A stretch of 64,000 nt of DNA, taken from assembly GCA_026745465.1 (NCBI GenBank), contig JACYXH010000001.1:1364501-1428500 (forward strand), written 5' to 3'. The position numbers and the translations under genes are program-made. The notes beneath the pieces are model-generated. The model did no database searches and was not told where the DNA came from. It worked only from the letters and a program-made list of their open reading frames with translations. Shown piece by piece: positions 33,143 to 44,727 of the stretch (positions are counted from its first letter, which is position 1; each line of letters starts with the position of its first letter). The DNA comes from Lota lota. Lineage: Eukaryota > Chordata > Actinopteri > Gadiformes > Lotidae.

Positions 33143-34033
33143 GTATGTAGAAAACCCTATGGTGTACCAATCCTGTTGGATAAGATCCATCATCCCCCCT
33201 TTTGACACGTGGTCTAGCCCATGTGTCAATTTAGCATAAGCGGGGAACATGGCCACCGGGAGGCATGGCTTCCCTGTAGGGCCTTTCCAATGGCCGTCGA
33301 CAAACACCGCCCCCCTTTTGTGCCACCGTGCACGCTCGTCGGATGTGGAGAGGTCCTGGACCTCTGCGATGGACGCTGCCACATGACCGACCGGAGCAGA
33401 AACGAGTGCGGTGTCAGCAGGTGGAGGTCGGGAAGCCGCGGCCTTAGCTTCTGCGTCCGCCCACACAGTGTCAGTACCGCCCGTATGTGCTGAGCATTTA
33501 ACAACTGCAATCTGGGTGGGCAGGAGAATGGCATCGAGTAACGCAGATATTTTGTCATGGTGCAAAATGTGTTTGCCGGATGACGTGAGGAAACCTCTGT
33601 GTCGCCAGAGGGCCCCGAAGTCATGGACGACACCGAACGCGTATTGGGAGTCGGTGTAGATGGTGACAGAGGCGCCCGCTGCCGCACGGCAGGCTTCAGC
33701 GAAGGCGACGAGTGCAGCAGCCTGCGCAGAGTAGTGAGAGGGGAGAGAGCCAGAACAAACCGTCTCATAAGCAGATACCACAGAAAACCCCGCGCGCGCC
33801 AAACCTGTTTCCGGGTTTCTGGAGGCGGAGCCGTCGACGTAGAAGACATAGTCGGGGTTAGGAAAGGGAACCTCCCCTAGATCAGGACGCGGCTTACAGA
33901 CCAACTGTAATTCAGCCAAACAGTGGTGCGGCTCGCCCTCTCCCTCAATAGGAAGCAGGGTGGCAGGAGTGAGAACATTGCAACGTCTAATACGTATATT
34001 GGGCAGGTCAAGGAGGATGGTATGATATTTCAA
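33143..34033 (-). pseudogene. Pol: RNase H and integrase zinc domain (first half)
   Basis: An open frame of about 300 residues. The RNase H domain shows D67 (FYVDGS), D128 (YTDSQY) and D193 (WADAEA), plus KCSAHTGG. The usual catalytic Glu after the first Asp is replaced by Ala107 (AQAAALVAF). After a linker comes the His pair of the integrase zinc domain (LTHGLDHVSKGG). The frame is then cut by the gag-only LTR element right after FSTY; the matching Cys pair lies beyond it at about 30,585. The substitution and the insertion both argue against activity. Confidence 0.85.
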
Positions 34034-34048
34034 CCATCGTGCCGCAGA

Positions 34049-34780
34049 TCAATGGGAAGTTTTCTGTTCTAATAGGATCATAGAGACCGCGTGTGGAACG
34101 AGTGGTGTGAGGTCACCGTACCCCTCCAAGTCTCTTGATGCCAGAACAGCTTTTTCCGCAGCCGCCACTGCTCGTAAGCAATGGGGCAGCCCCGCTGCTA
34201 CGGGGTCTAATTTCGAGGAGAAATAGGCAACCGGGTGTAACCTGTTCCCATGTTGTTGGAGGAGGACTGACGTCATGCAGCCCCCTCTTTCATCCACAGG
34301 CTGGGTAAAGGGTCGTGTTGGGTCCGGAATGCCAAGCGTTGGGGCGCTGGAGCACCAGTTTGAGGTCTCTAAACACTTGTTCAGCGTCCGCGGACCAGAT
34401 CACGTGGTCCGAAGCCCGGAGTCCCTTGCCATGGACGATAGACGACAGGGGACCCTCCAGGAGTGAGTAGGTGGGAATGAACGTTCTGCAATAAGAACAC
34501 ATACCCAGAAAAGACAAGACTTGTTCTTTAGTCACTGGCCGTGGAATGTTGGCAATAGCGTCCACACGCTTGGATGAGAGGGCTGTGCCCTCTATTGTGA
34601 GGTTGTGGCCTTCAGACCCACTGAAGCTTCGAGAGGCTGACTTTGTGCCCCTCAGACGCCAGGTGGTGCAAGAGTTGCAGAGAATCACTGCGACACTGGT
34701 CCTTGGTTGGGGAACAAACTAACAGATCATCAACATACTGTAACAATGCAGAGCCCACTGTAACTAAAGTGATTCTAGGC
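34049..34780 (-). pseudogene. Pol: reverse transcriptase C-terminal part
   Basis: The RT active-site motif YVDDLLV is readable near 34,735-34,715, followed by thumb and connection sequence in two further frames (RPVTKEQVLSFLGMCSYCRT near 34,540; HPVAYFSSKLDPVAAGLPHC near 34,230). At least two frameshifts separate these blocks. The catalytic YVDD is intact, but the chain is not continuous. Confidence 0.8.
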
Positions 34781-35002
34781 TTAACCACAACAGGGTGTGC
34801 CTTTATTAACTAAGCCGACATAATATTTGCTGGTCGCCCACAGTCGTGTGGGTACGTCTCGTAAGTCAGGGTGGATTGTCGAGGCCCTGGTCGCGGTCAT
34901 GTCGTGTACCATGGTAGTGGTGGTCTCTAGTCGTGGGAGAACATGCAATTGGGGACGTGCAGGTATCATGCATGAATGGCAACTGTTAACATAGGAAGAC
35001 AA
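34781..35002 (-). pseudogene. Pol: reverse transcriptase N-terminal fragment
   Basis: A 73-codon frame whose distal half looks like the fingers region of retroviral RT (DVPTRLWATSKYYVGLVNKG). It joins almost directly to the sequence leading to YVDD, so most of the fingers/palm region is missing. I infer an internal deletion of several hundred bases at about 34,785. Confidence 0.6.
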
Positions 35003-36169
35003 ACAATGTAAAAGACGAATTTAGCCATAATATGATCATCTGACAGACTTTTAACAAGTTAGTAATTGTTAGACACAAAGGTAATTGTAATAGAAAGCAA
35101 TCATAGTAAAAGCCATATCCTTATTAACCCTATTGTGTCATCTGTAGTCAGAGTCTAGTCCTCTCTCGTGTAGTCAACCACTCTGAGTGTGGGAGTGGCC
35201 TCCCTTATCTCAGGGGCCCTAACACATGAGAAGACAGGCTCAGGCTCACACACACATTCACACATGGCTTTTCCCTCCCCCCCAATTTCTTTCTTTTCCA
35301 AACCCCTAGTATGGTCATTGCAGACAATATCATTGAACATTTGGACCCTTGTTAATTTAGTACTGAATGTTCATAATTATTTATTATACTTCTCTCTGCG
35401 GTTTTTTTATCGCTCAATTATTATCAAAAAATTATTTTATAACTTTTAATATAATTTAGATTCGTAGTCCCTCAGGAAGGTTTTTATTTTTATTGGCTGT
35501 GTTGTTATTTTAGTAGTTAACCTCCATGTCTAATTTAACCATCCCAGTTTTCTGACACTGGAGCTTACAACCCAACCAGTGTCTAGCACTCGTGTCAAGA
35601 TACACAACACATAAACACAGACAGACATTTGGGCCCAACAAGCTAGCTCTAAACACATAGACAATAGTTATAGACCTTTGCTCAGAACCTATTGGATGAA
35701 CTAAGACTTCATCAGGTTTGTTGGACAGTATATCCACCACCGCGCTCCCTCAGGGTCCGTTAGGGCGGGTCCCACTTCCTCACTTTAGTGAGATGGGAAT
35801 TTCCCTGAACTCCGAAGAGTCCCCAGCGCTGGTTGACCCCTGGACTTCTGTGGATGAGCGTTAGTGGTGATATCTGTCCCAATCTTTTATGGCGGAGGCA
35901 GAGGAACTTTGTATATTAACTCACCCCTGGATGTTCATCTAATATCCTGCCTAGGTCCCCCTCTCTCTCGGCTACTTTCCTCAATCCTTTCTATCGTTCT
36001 AACAATCTGTGTATGCATGTCAGTGGGTGTTGTCAGTGGGTTAGGGTGTGTGTGTGGTTTTAGCAAGCAGTTCTTCATAGCGGTGTGCGTGTGGGTGTTT
36101 GTTACCGCCGTTCGGAACGTTGTCGTCCAGTCGCACCATCGCCTCTCCGCATGTCCACCCGATCGCCAG
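35003..36169 (-). other. Provirus gag-pol junction, degenerate
   Basis: The protease and early pol would be expected here. I could not find a protease D-T/S-G motif in a continuous frame. Short frames (minus 35,740-35,510 and 35,340-35,155) have no clear domain. The region is probably damaged coding sequence. Confidence 0.4.
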
Positions 36170-36843
36170 TCAATCAGCCTGTTCTGGTCTCCGTCTCCTC
36201 CCCCAGCCGTCTCCCTGTCTGTTCCTCTTTGGCTGTGGGCAGTCTCTCATCCAATGGTCACTGGCTCCACAGACAAAGCACCTTAGGTCTCTCCTGCCGG
36301 TTCCTTGATAGTCTCTGGTGTTCTCGCCGTGAGGCCCTCCACGTCGTGGATAATATGAGTCTCTTGGTGGCCCCCTCTGCTGATATCGGGAGTGCCAGTC
36401 TTGATCTTTAGGCTGGGCCCCTTGATTGTGGCCTAAGCCTGTGACTGTCTGCATCAAGGAGAGTTGGACATGTTCTGTCCTTGGGCTCCTCCCCTTTTTC
36501 GGTTGCTCTTCTCTTCCTGTAGCTTCTGGGTGTGCTCCCCCCTGTCTGGGAAGAACTCCAGCCTGTTGGAGAGATTCCAAGGGAGGGTAGATGGGCTGAG
36601 ATGGTTCTCTGGCTGGGGTGTGGGGTGGTGGTTATTGTTGGGCCTGGTCCTGGGCAGTGGGTGGTGGACACGCGTCGAGGTCCGGGCGTACCTTCAGAAA
36701 CGTAGGAGCAGTAACAAAGGATGGGTCACTGTACTTCACCATCTCTTTCCCTACTTTCTTTCTCGCTCTCTGAATTTTGAGTGTCTTTTCATTAATTTGT
36801 CCTTATCCGCCCCTAATTTATTATCAAATTTATTTATTTGATT
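36170..36843 (-). pseudogene. gag remnant with nucleocapsid zinc knuckle
   Basis: The clearest part is a 137-codon frame ending in the nucleocapsid: CFVCGASDHWMRDC (CX2CX4HX4C), flanked by basic, Arg-rich sequence. Upstream is Pro-rich sequence (REPSQPIYPPLE) and, in another frame, a charged segment (DKDKLMKRHSKFRERERKK). There is no room for a full capsid domain between them, so capsid appears deleted. The Pogo-like element abuts the 5' side. Confidence 0.75.
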
Positions 36844-37313
36844 TACCGTAATTTCCGGACTATAAAGCGCACCCGAGTATAAACCGCAGCAGCTAAATTG
36901 AATGATGTGTACATAAACAAGCCGCACTGGACTATAAGCCGCAGGTGTTTTAATGTTTAACTACCATATGTAAGGGTTCGTGCACAGAGGGGATTGTCGG
37001 GAAAGAGATGGCTGCTTGAGGAAGCTCCCATTTATTAACATTTCAACAAACAAGTTGCATATTTGCATAACGTATTCAAGTGTTACCATTTAGTGCAATA
37101 GTAGCTACAGAACATATACTGTGCTGTGTAAACTGTACTGTATCACATAGCGTTTCAGACACACAAACTTTTCAACTTTCAAACTTAAACGGTGCGCTCC
37201 CAGCGCACATACCGGCAGTGATCTACAGCAGTGGTTTTCAACCAGTGGTCCTTGAGGGAGTGCTAGGGGTTCCCCAGCCAAATTAGTTAATAGCGTCACA
37301 ATCATTTAACCAC

Positions 37314-37812
37314 TGTGGTGGAAAAATGACTCAAGACCCATCCTGAGGTCAGCTTGCTAAAACTAACTAATTCCGATATGCACACTACAATGGCCTATCT
37401 GTCTTTTTGACTTTCTACCTCCCCACAGATGTCCGTTTATCCTGTATTCCTGTATGGTGCCCTATTCCCATATGAGAAAACTCCTTTTTCTATAGCAATG
37501 TATCTGTGCCTGGCCTTGACTGTATGCTCTCTTCCTAAACCAGGTGTCCAGCTTTAATTGGGCATCGAACCTATTATAGACAGTCCAATGGCGCCATCTA
37601 GTGTCATATCTGAGATACTGTTTGCCCGACTTTATAAAAAGGCGTCCCTCCTGTCTTCGGGGAGCCCTTTCTCGAGAACTCTGCTCTATGCTGAGTTGCC
37701 TTTGAAACTGTGCCTTTTGCGTGCTGCAGCGTGTGAAATAAAATCATTTACGGATATCCATTTGTCTTAGCCTTAAACGAGCCAGCCATCGTCTCTAATT
37801 TTTTCTACAACA
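37314..37812 (+). repeat. Solo LTR of a related retrovirus
   Basis: Begins TGTGGTGGAAAAATGACT and ends TTCTACAACA, similar in layout to the LTRs of the surrounding provirus but diverged and in the opposite orientation. It has a TATA-like tttataaaaagg (37,629) and a poly-A signal gaaataaaat (37,735). It is flanked by a 4-bp duplication, ccac, at 37,310-37,313 and 37,813-37,816. It is the product of LTR-LTR recombination that removed the interior. Confidence 0.88.
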
Positions 37813-38090
37813 CCACTTAACTTTGGCTATTTTTGAAAAACCTTGAAAAAGTGTGCACATCTTTGAATATTTATCTACATTATAGCCTACAGTAGTACCA
37901 AAACAAAAAAAGCTTACAGCGCTTGACGAAGCAATATCAATGGCTAAATTAAATGTGTTTTTTTTAAGTGCAAAATAAAGTGCTTGTAACACGACAGTAA
38001 GCGCGTAAGCCTAAAGTTGCAGCAACACGGATGCTTAAAATATACGGTAATCAGCCTACCAGAAAAGTCATTAATCTTCGTCTTCATCTT

Positions 38091-38600
38091 TTAGGCTAAG
38101 GTGCTGTACACGGCTGTAACCAGAAAAGTCAAGTCATTAATCCTCATCTCCGTCTTCTTCCTGCGTACTAAAACCACCAAAGTCCTATCTTCAGTGTCGG
38201 AAACGAACAGGCTCAGGGTAGCTTCGTCAGCCACTCTCCTCTCTCCTTCGTTGTCGCTCTCAAAACCAACGAACTCCTCTTCGTCACTGTCGGAATCGAA
38301 CAGCCTCTGAAGGGCCTCAGCTGTGGCGGCGTCCTCCTCTTCATCACGCAGCAGTCCAGCCTTTCGGAACCCGTTAACGATCGTGGATGTTTTGACACTC
38401 CTCCACGCTATCAGGATCCACTCACAAACTTGAGCGAAAGTTGCTTTTCGCATGCGACCGGTTTTGGTGAATGATTTATCGCCGCTAGTCATCCACGCCT
38501 CCCACTGAAGGGTTAGGGTTAGTCGTTCTGTCTCTCGTTCCACTCTCGGTTCCACGTTTACTTTTGCGCGCTACCTGTCTCACTCTTTTCCGGCCTCCAG
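38091..38600 (-). pseudogene. Transposase C-terminal tail (Pogo/CENP-B-like DDE)
   Basis: An open frame of about 155 codons. It contains LQWEAWMTSGDKSFTKTGRM and CEWILIAWRSVKTSTIVNGF, which resemble the end of the DDE domain and the C-terminal helices of Tigger/Pogo-type transposases, followed by an acidic tail (FDSDSDEEEFVGFESDNEGE). The DNA-binding region and catalytic Asp residues are absent, and there is no ATG, so this is a remnant carried by a non-autonomous element. Confidence 0.7.
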
Positions 38601-38953
38601 CTTTTCCTGCTGGAGCCCGCCGCTTAAAGGTGCGCGGACCGGTCCTAGAGCCCATAGAGTTAAAGTTGGTAACCTGTAAAATCCATAGATTTAGGAGGTC
38701 CCCTAGTGGCCGTTAGCTGTAAAAATCCATAGATTAGCCGCACCGTTATATAAGCCTCAGAATCGAAAAATGGGAAAAAAGGCGCGGCTTATAGTCCGGA
38801 AATTACGGTACTGAAAAACATCCCCCTTGGGGAAAAACACAATGTTTATACCAATATTCTACATGCGCTATCACATGTGGTCCGTACTTTTATACCATAA
38901 ATTCCTCGATGTTCCCTGAAGCCTCTCGCGGCTTACCATTGTTATTACCCATG

Positions 38954-38956
<3 letters not shown>

Positions 38957-39016
<60 letters not shown>
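38957..39016. repeat. (TA)n microsatellite
   Basis: About 30 TA dinucleotides in the provirus leader, followed by GAGAGAGA. Confidence 0.97.
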
Positions 39017-39024
<8 letters not shown>

Positions 39025-39560
39025 TATTTAGTAATGATCCCCTGTTGTTTCTTCCCGCACAACAGTAACGTTAGTGAGATAATATTAGTCTGGATAATAT
39101 TTCACCACTTTTAAATTGTTACACATAATTATTTATTTATTATTAAATGGCAAAAAAAAAAATATCTCTACTGTTTCCTCCAGTAAAGGAGTGACACTAT
39201 TAAGACGATATTAAAACTTTTCAGGATAATATGTCACTGCTTCGCTATTTTTCCACTGGCGTAATAGTAACCTTATCAAGCAATGCTTCGTTATTTTTCC
39301 ACTGGCGTAATAATAACCTTATCTTGTAATATTAAATCATGCGAAATAATACTACAACGCTTTATAATTGGTTCCTTCAACTGTTTCCCCTGGTACAGGA
39401 TGACCGTGTTATGATAATATTAAATCTTTCAAAATAATATTTCAACGCCTTACAATTGTTCCGCAAAATTTTCCCTCAACTGTTTCCCCTGGTACAGGAT
39501 GACCATATTATGATAATATTAAATCTTTCAAAATAATACTTCAACGCCTTATTTGTTTTG
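39017..39560. repeat. Imperfect tandem repeats in provirus leader
   Basis: The phrases ttatttttccactggcgtaata and, further on, gtttcccctggtacaggatgac...tgataatattaaatctttc each occur twice, about 50 and 115 bp apart. AT-rich and non-coding. Confidence 0.7.
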
Positions 39561-39749
39561 TGTTAGTCTTTAAAACGGCCCACCGTGAGTTGTGTTTTGA
39601 GTTCGTTGGATCCCGGTGGCGACAGTCGTCCGGAGATCAGGGACGTGGTCCTCTCTTCACTCGACTTAATGCTCGGTGGTAGAGACACGTTTCCCGTGGA
39701 GTGCAACTCTCCCATCCGTCCCGTCCTTCCTTCCGACGATCAACCTCGG

Positions 39750-39768
39750 GATCCTGTTCGTGACGCCA
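39750..39768 (-). other. Provirus primer-binding site
   Basis: On the minus strand TGGCGTCACGAACAGGATC starts 3 bases after the 5' LTR. It begins TGG as expected for the complement of a tRNA CCA end. The primer tRNA is not certain; an Arg-type acceptor end is partly compatible. Confidence 0.75.
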
Positions 39769-39771
39769 AAT

Positions 39772-41500
<1,729 letters not shown>

Positions 41501-42873
41501 TTTGAAATGTCACCACAGATCAGTCCTCTTAAAGATGTCATTCATCATGTGGTTTCAAAGACAGACAAAACATGCAAATTAGATGTGCAGTACATCAATG
41601 CATTGAAAGGTAAGGTGGTGTTTAATGTGGTGATTCTTCAGGTAATTATTGCTAACATTATACATACAATATTTATCGGATGACCATCGAATGCAAAACT
41701 TCAGGGTACATTAAATAGGCACTAGATTGCAGGTTATGTCAAATCAGCTGCCATCTATTGAGTTCAGTTTTTGTTATTGTCAATCCTTTTTTTATACGTG
41801 TATTTGTAAAACATATTACCGTAAACTTTTTGTTAATACTAGCATGGATATGCTTTCCTGTTTAGCTGAAAATGTTTTTTTTTCTTTTTTACAGGGCGTG
41901 GTGTATTTGCACAGGGTTCAATTTGCAAAGGAGATTTTGATGTTGAATATAGGGGAGAGATAAAAAATTATTCAGAAGCCCAAGAGAAGAAGAAAGCTTA
42001 ACCACCCATCATGTGCTGCATTTATGATGTTCAAGTGGAGAGGGAAAACATGGTGGTAAGACTTTAAGTTGCACCTAAACTATACTCCTTATACTAAACT
42101 ATGATTTAGGTGAAGCCCTGATTTTGGGGTATACGTTATGTTAAATTTGCCTTTAAGTTGGGCTTGGACAGTTGATAACTGATTGAACAATGTGGTCCTG
42201 CAATGTAAATAAATTAAAAAGTAAAAGGTATACTACGAATATAATAAATAATTTTCCAGTAACTTGAAGAGGACATTTATTTATGTGATGTTTTTTTCTC
42301 TTTCCTCATGTTTCAATCTTTTTAGTATTGATGCCGCTAGAGATGATGGATCATTTGGGCGGCTAATGAATAATGAAAGATGACCACAGACATACAAACT
42401 GTAAAATAAAAATAATTGACGTGAATGGAAACCCACACCTTTGTTTGTTTGCCCTGAACAACATGAAAGAAGGACATTAAAGGTCCCCACAAGGAACTTA
42501 CATTTTGTGTTTGAAATGTCCCCACAAAGCCTGTTTTGGTAAAGATGTGTGAACGCAGATAGAGCTGGGCTGGGCAGGAATAAATATTTGACTATGAATT
42601 TAGTTTTTTCTCTGCGGCCTGGTGTATATCAGCATGCATCTCATCCAACATATTTTGTCCAAACCAGTCATCAAACCTATTGAGTGTTACAATGTTGACG
42701 TCAAATTGAAATATTACCTATGTTTTCATGTTGTAAAATATTGTCATTGTGAAATGTGTGTTTTGCAGGCGACCTCAGTTGGAGCTAATGTCCTGCTGGT
42801 GGGGGACTCGCATCCTGTTCTGTAAAATACTCAGGTAGATGATGCAACTCGTCCAAACATCACTCCTCAACAG
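41501..42873 (+). pseudogene. KMT5A-like SET-domain gene copy, broken
   Basis: Four exons with GT/AG borders: 41,501-41,609, 41,895-42,055, 42,326 to about 42,481, and 42,769-42,873. Splice phases fit: the first junction gives KGRGVFAQGSICKGDFDVEY and the second restores TWWCIDAARDDGSFGRLMN, both hallmarks of the KMT5A/SETD8 SET domain that binds S-adenosylmethionine and methylates histone H4 Lys20. A frameshift after SEAQEKKKA, another after GRLMNNER, and a TAA in exon 4 break the frame. Exon 4 resembles the linker of multi-copy fish relatives (DDATRPNITPQQ). It is probably a decayed member of that fish-expanded family and not the true kmt5a orthologue. Confidence 0.75.
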
Positions 42874-42899
42874 GTACATTCATGTTTATCACAAAAAAA

Positions 42900-43860
42900 T
42901 CACGTTATAAAAAAACAAGGGGTACCAGTATCTTTTTGTTGTAATAGAATAAAACAAGGTCTTGCACTGTAATTTTTTTCGTTATAAACAAACATAAGGG
43001 TTCCACTGTCATTTTTTTGGTCGTCATAAAATATTGTCGGGCCAAAGAAAAACATAAGTAGTACCACTGTCGTTTATTTTGGTCATCAATCAAAGATACG
43101 ACAAAAAACATTTTGTTCTCGTTATAAAAATACACGAGGGTTCCACTGTCATTTTCTTTGTCGTCATAAAATGTTGTCAGGCCAAAAGAAAACTTAAGGG
43201 GTATCACTCGTTTTTTTTTTTGTCGCTATTAATAAACATAAGGGTTCCACTGCCATTTCTTTGTCGTCATAAAGTATTGTCGGGCCAAAGAAAAACATAA
43301 GGGGTACCAGTTTCAGTGTTGATGCTATTGGGCTACTGTTGCTAATAGATCGATATGTTATTAACGTTGTGTTGTTGCTATTGGGCTACTGTCACTAATA
43401 GATCGATATGTTATTAACGTTGTGTTGTTGCTATTGGGTAATAGAGCGATATGTTATTAACGTTGTGTTGATGCTATTGGGCTACTGTCACTAATAGATC
43501 GATATGTTATTAACGTTGTGTTTGATGCTATTGGGCAACTGTCACTAATAGATCAGATAGATTTTTTTTGTCGTCATAAAATATTGTTGTGCCAAAGAAA
43601 AACATAAGGGGTACCACTGTCATTTATTTTTGTTGTCATCAAATAAACATAAGACAAAAAAAAGTGTCGCTATAAAAAAAGAAAAGGGGTACTAATGTCA
43701 TTTATTTTGTCGTCATAAAATATTGTCTGGCCAAAGAAAACATAAGGTGTGCCACTTTTATTTTTGGTGGTCTTTATAAACAAACGTAAGGGTTTCACTA
43801 TCTTTTTTTTTGTCGTAACAAAATATTGTCGGGCCAAAGAAAAACATAAGGGGTACCTTG
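42900..43860. repeat. Minisatellite of ~100 bp units
   Basis: Units share cataaggggtaccactgtca, a T-run, tcgtcataaaatattgtcg and ggccaaagaaaaa. About four units precede and three follow a different array at 43,318-43,560. A/T runs vary in length. Short frames across it are by-products. Confidence 0.85.
43318..43560. repeat. Second tandem array inside the minisatellite (~53-bp unit)
   Basis: Five units of gatgctattgggctactg...taatagatcgatatgttatt followed by aacgttgtg, one shortened and one truncated. It interrupts the larger minisatellite, which resumes at about 43,565. Confidence 0.85.
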
Positions 43861-44160
43861 CGCCCAGTGAGTAAGCTAGTACTCTGCTCCATGTCCTACC
43901 TTTCTATTTGTGAAAAACGCTCACCGTTCGCGTCCAAAGACCTTAATTTGCCTGCTTTACTTGTTGCACTAGCCAAACAAAAGACTCCAATATATCGCAA
44001 CGTTTGATTAGCCTTTTCCATTTGTCCTCTCGACCTGTGATTGGCTACCTGGCCCCCGCCGCAGCAAACTAGATCATTATTGATCTTTACATTACCGTGT
44101 TCACATCAGAGGACCGTACATTTTCTGAGAGAAGTGAGTAACGTTATACAAACCGTGTCG
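43858..44160 (+). promoter_or_regulatory. CCAAT-rich promoter module, copy 2
   Basis: Closely similar to 25,197-25,500, including gtgattggctacctggcccc and the exon-like end ctgagagaa/gtgagt. Similarity continues less strongly through the AT-rich sequence to about 44,280 (gcaattgcaatcatt...). Here it lies upstream of the transposase-like gene, whose first coding exon begins after a tttgcag acceptor at 44,728. Confidence 0.6.
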
Positions 44161-44727
44161 TTTAACCGTTAATACAATTGTTTTTTATCGTTTAAAACAA
44201 TGAAAGCAATTGCAATCATTCGTTATTACCAATATGCTGCAGCTGGGTTGGTCATTTCTACTGACAACAATGTCCAATATAATAACAATATAATATAACA
44301 ATCTAATGTACCGTTGTTCATTGTAAAATTCTGCTCATATAATCTGAAACTATTGCATTCGTACACTTACCGTGCATTTCATTTTAATAAAGTTGAAAAC
44401 AATTGCATTCATTCAGTAACAATGTTATTGATTGGTATTAACTAAAAAGCTTATTTTCTTTCAATATAGTAGTGTAATGTGATGCTAACTTAATGTACAA
44501 ATATTGCATTTATAAATTAAGTATACCATTTATTTAGCCAATTGGTCATTGCAAACAGTTGGTAAACTTATCTTTGTGTGCATAAAAATGCACAGTTGGA
44601 TATCCTATTTTAAGCTGTATCACATAAATTAACAAGTAGTATGCATTCAACTGACATTTCAATGAATTTATGTTTATACTGTGAAGCTGTGCAGAAATAA
44701 ATGTGCTCCTTATCTGACCCTTTGCAG

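Larger units (their letters stand above)
36846..38808 (-). mobile_element. Pogo/Tigger-like DNA transposon, non-autonomous
   Basis: Terminal inverted repeats CCGTAATTTCCGGACTATAA (left) and its reverse complement at the right end (one base apart by eye), flanked by TA duplications at 36,844-36,845 and 38,809-38,810. It inserted into the provirus leader/gag. It holds only the C-terminal tail of a transposase and a nested solo LTR. The TA target and the tail sequence fit the Pogo group of the Tc1/mariner superfamily. Confidence 0.85.

Noticed and set aside
38871-39062. Tyr-Ile repeat peptide
   Set aside because: Translation of the TA microsatellite.
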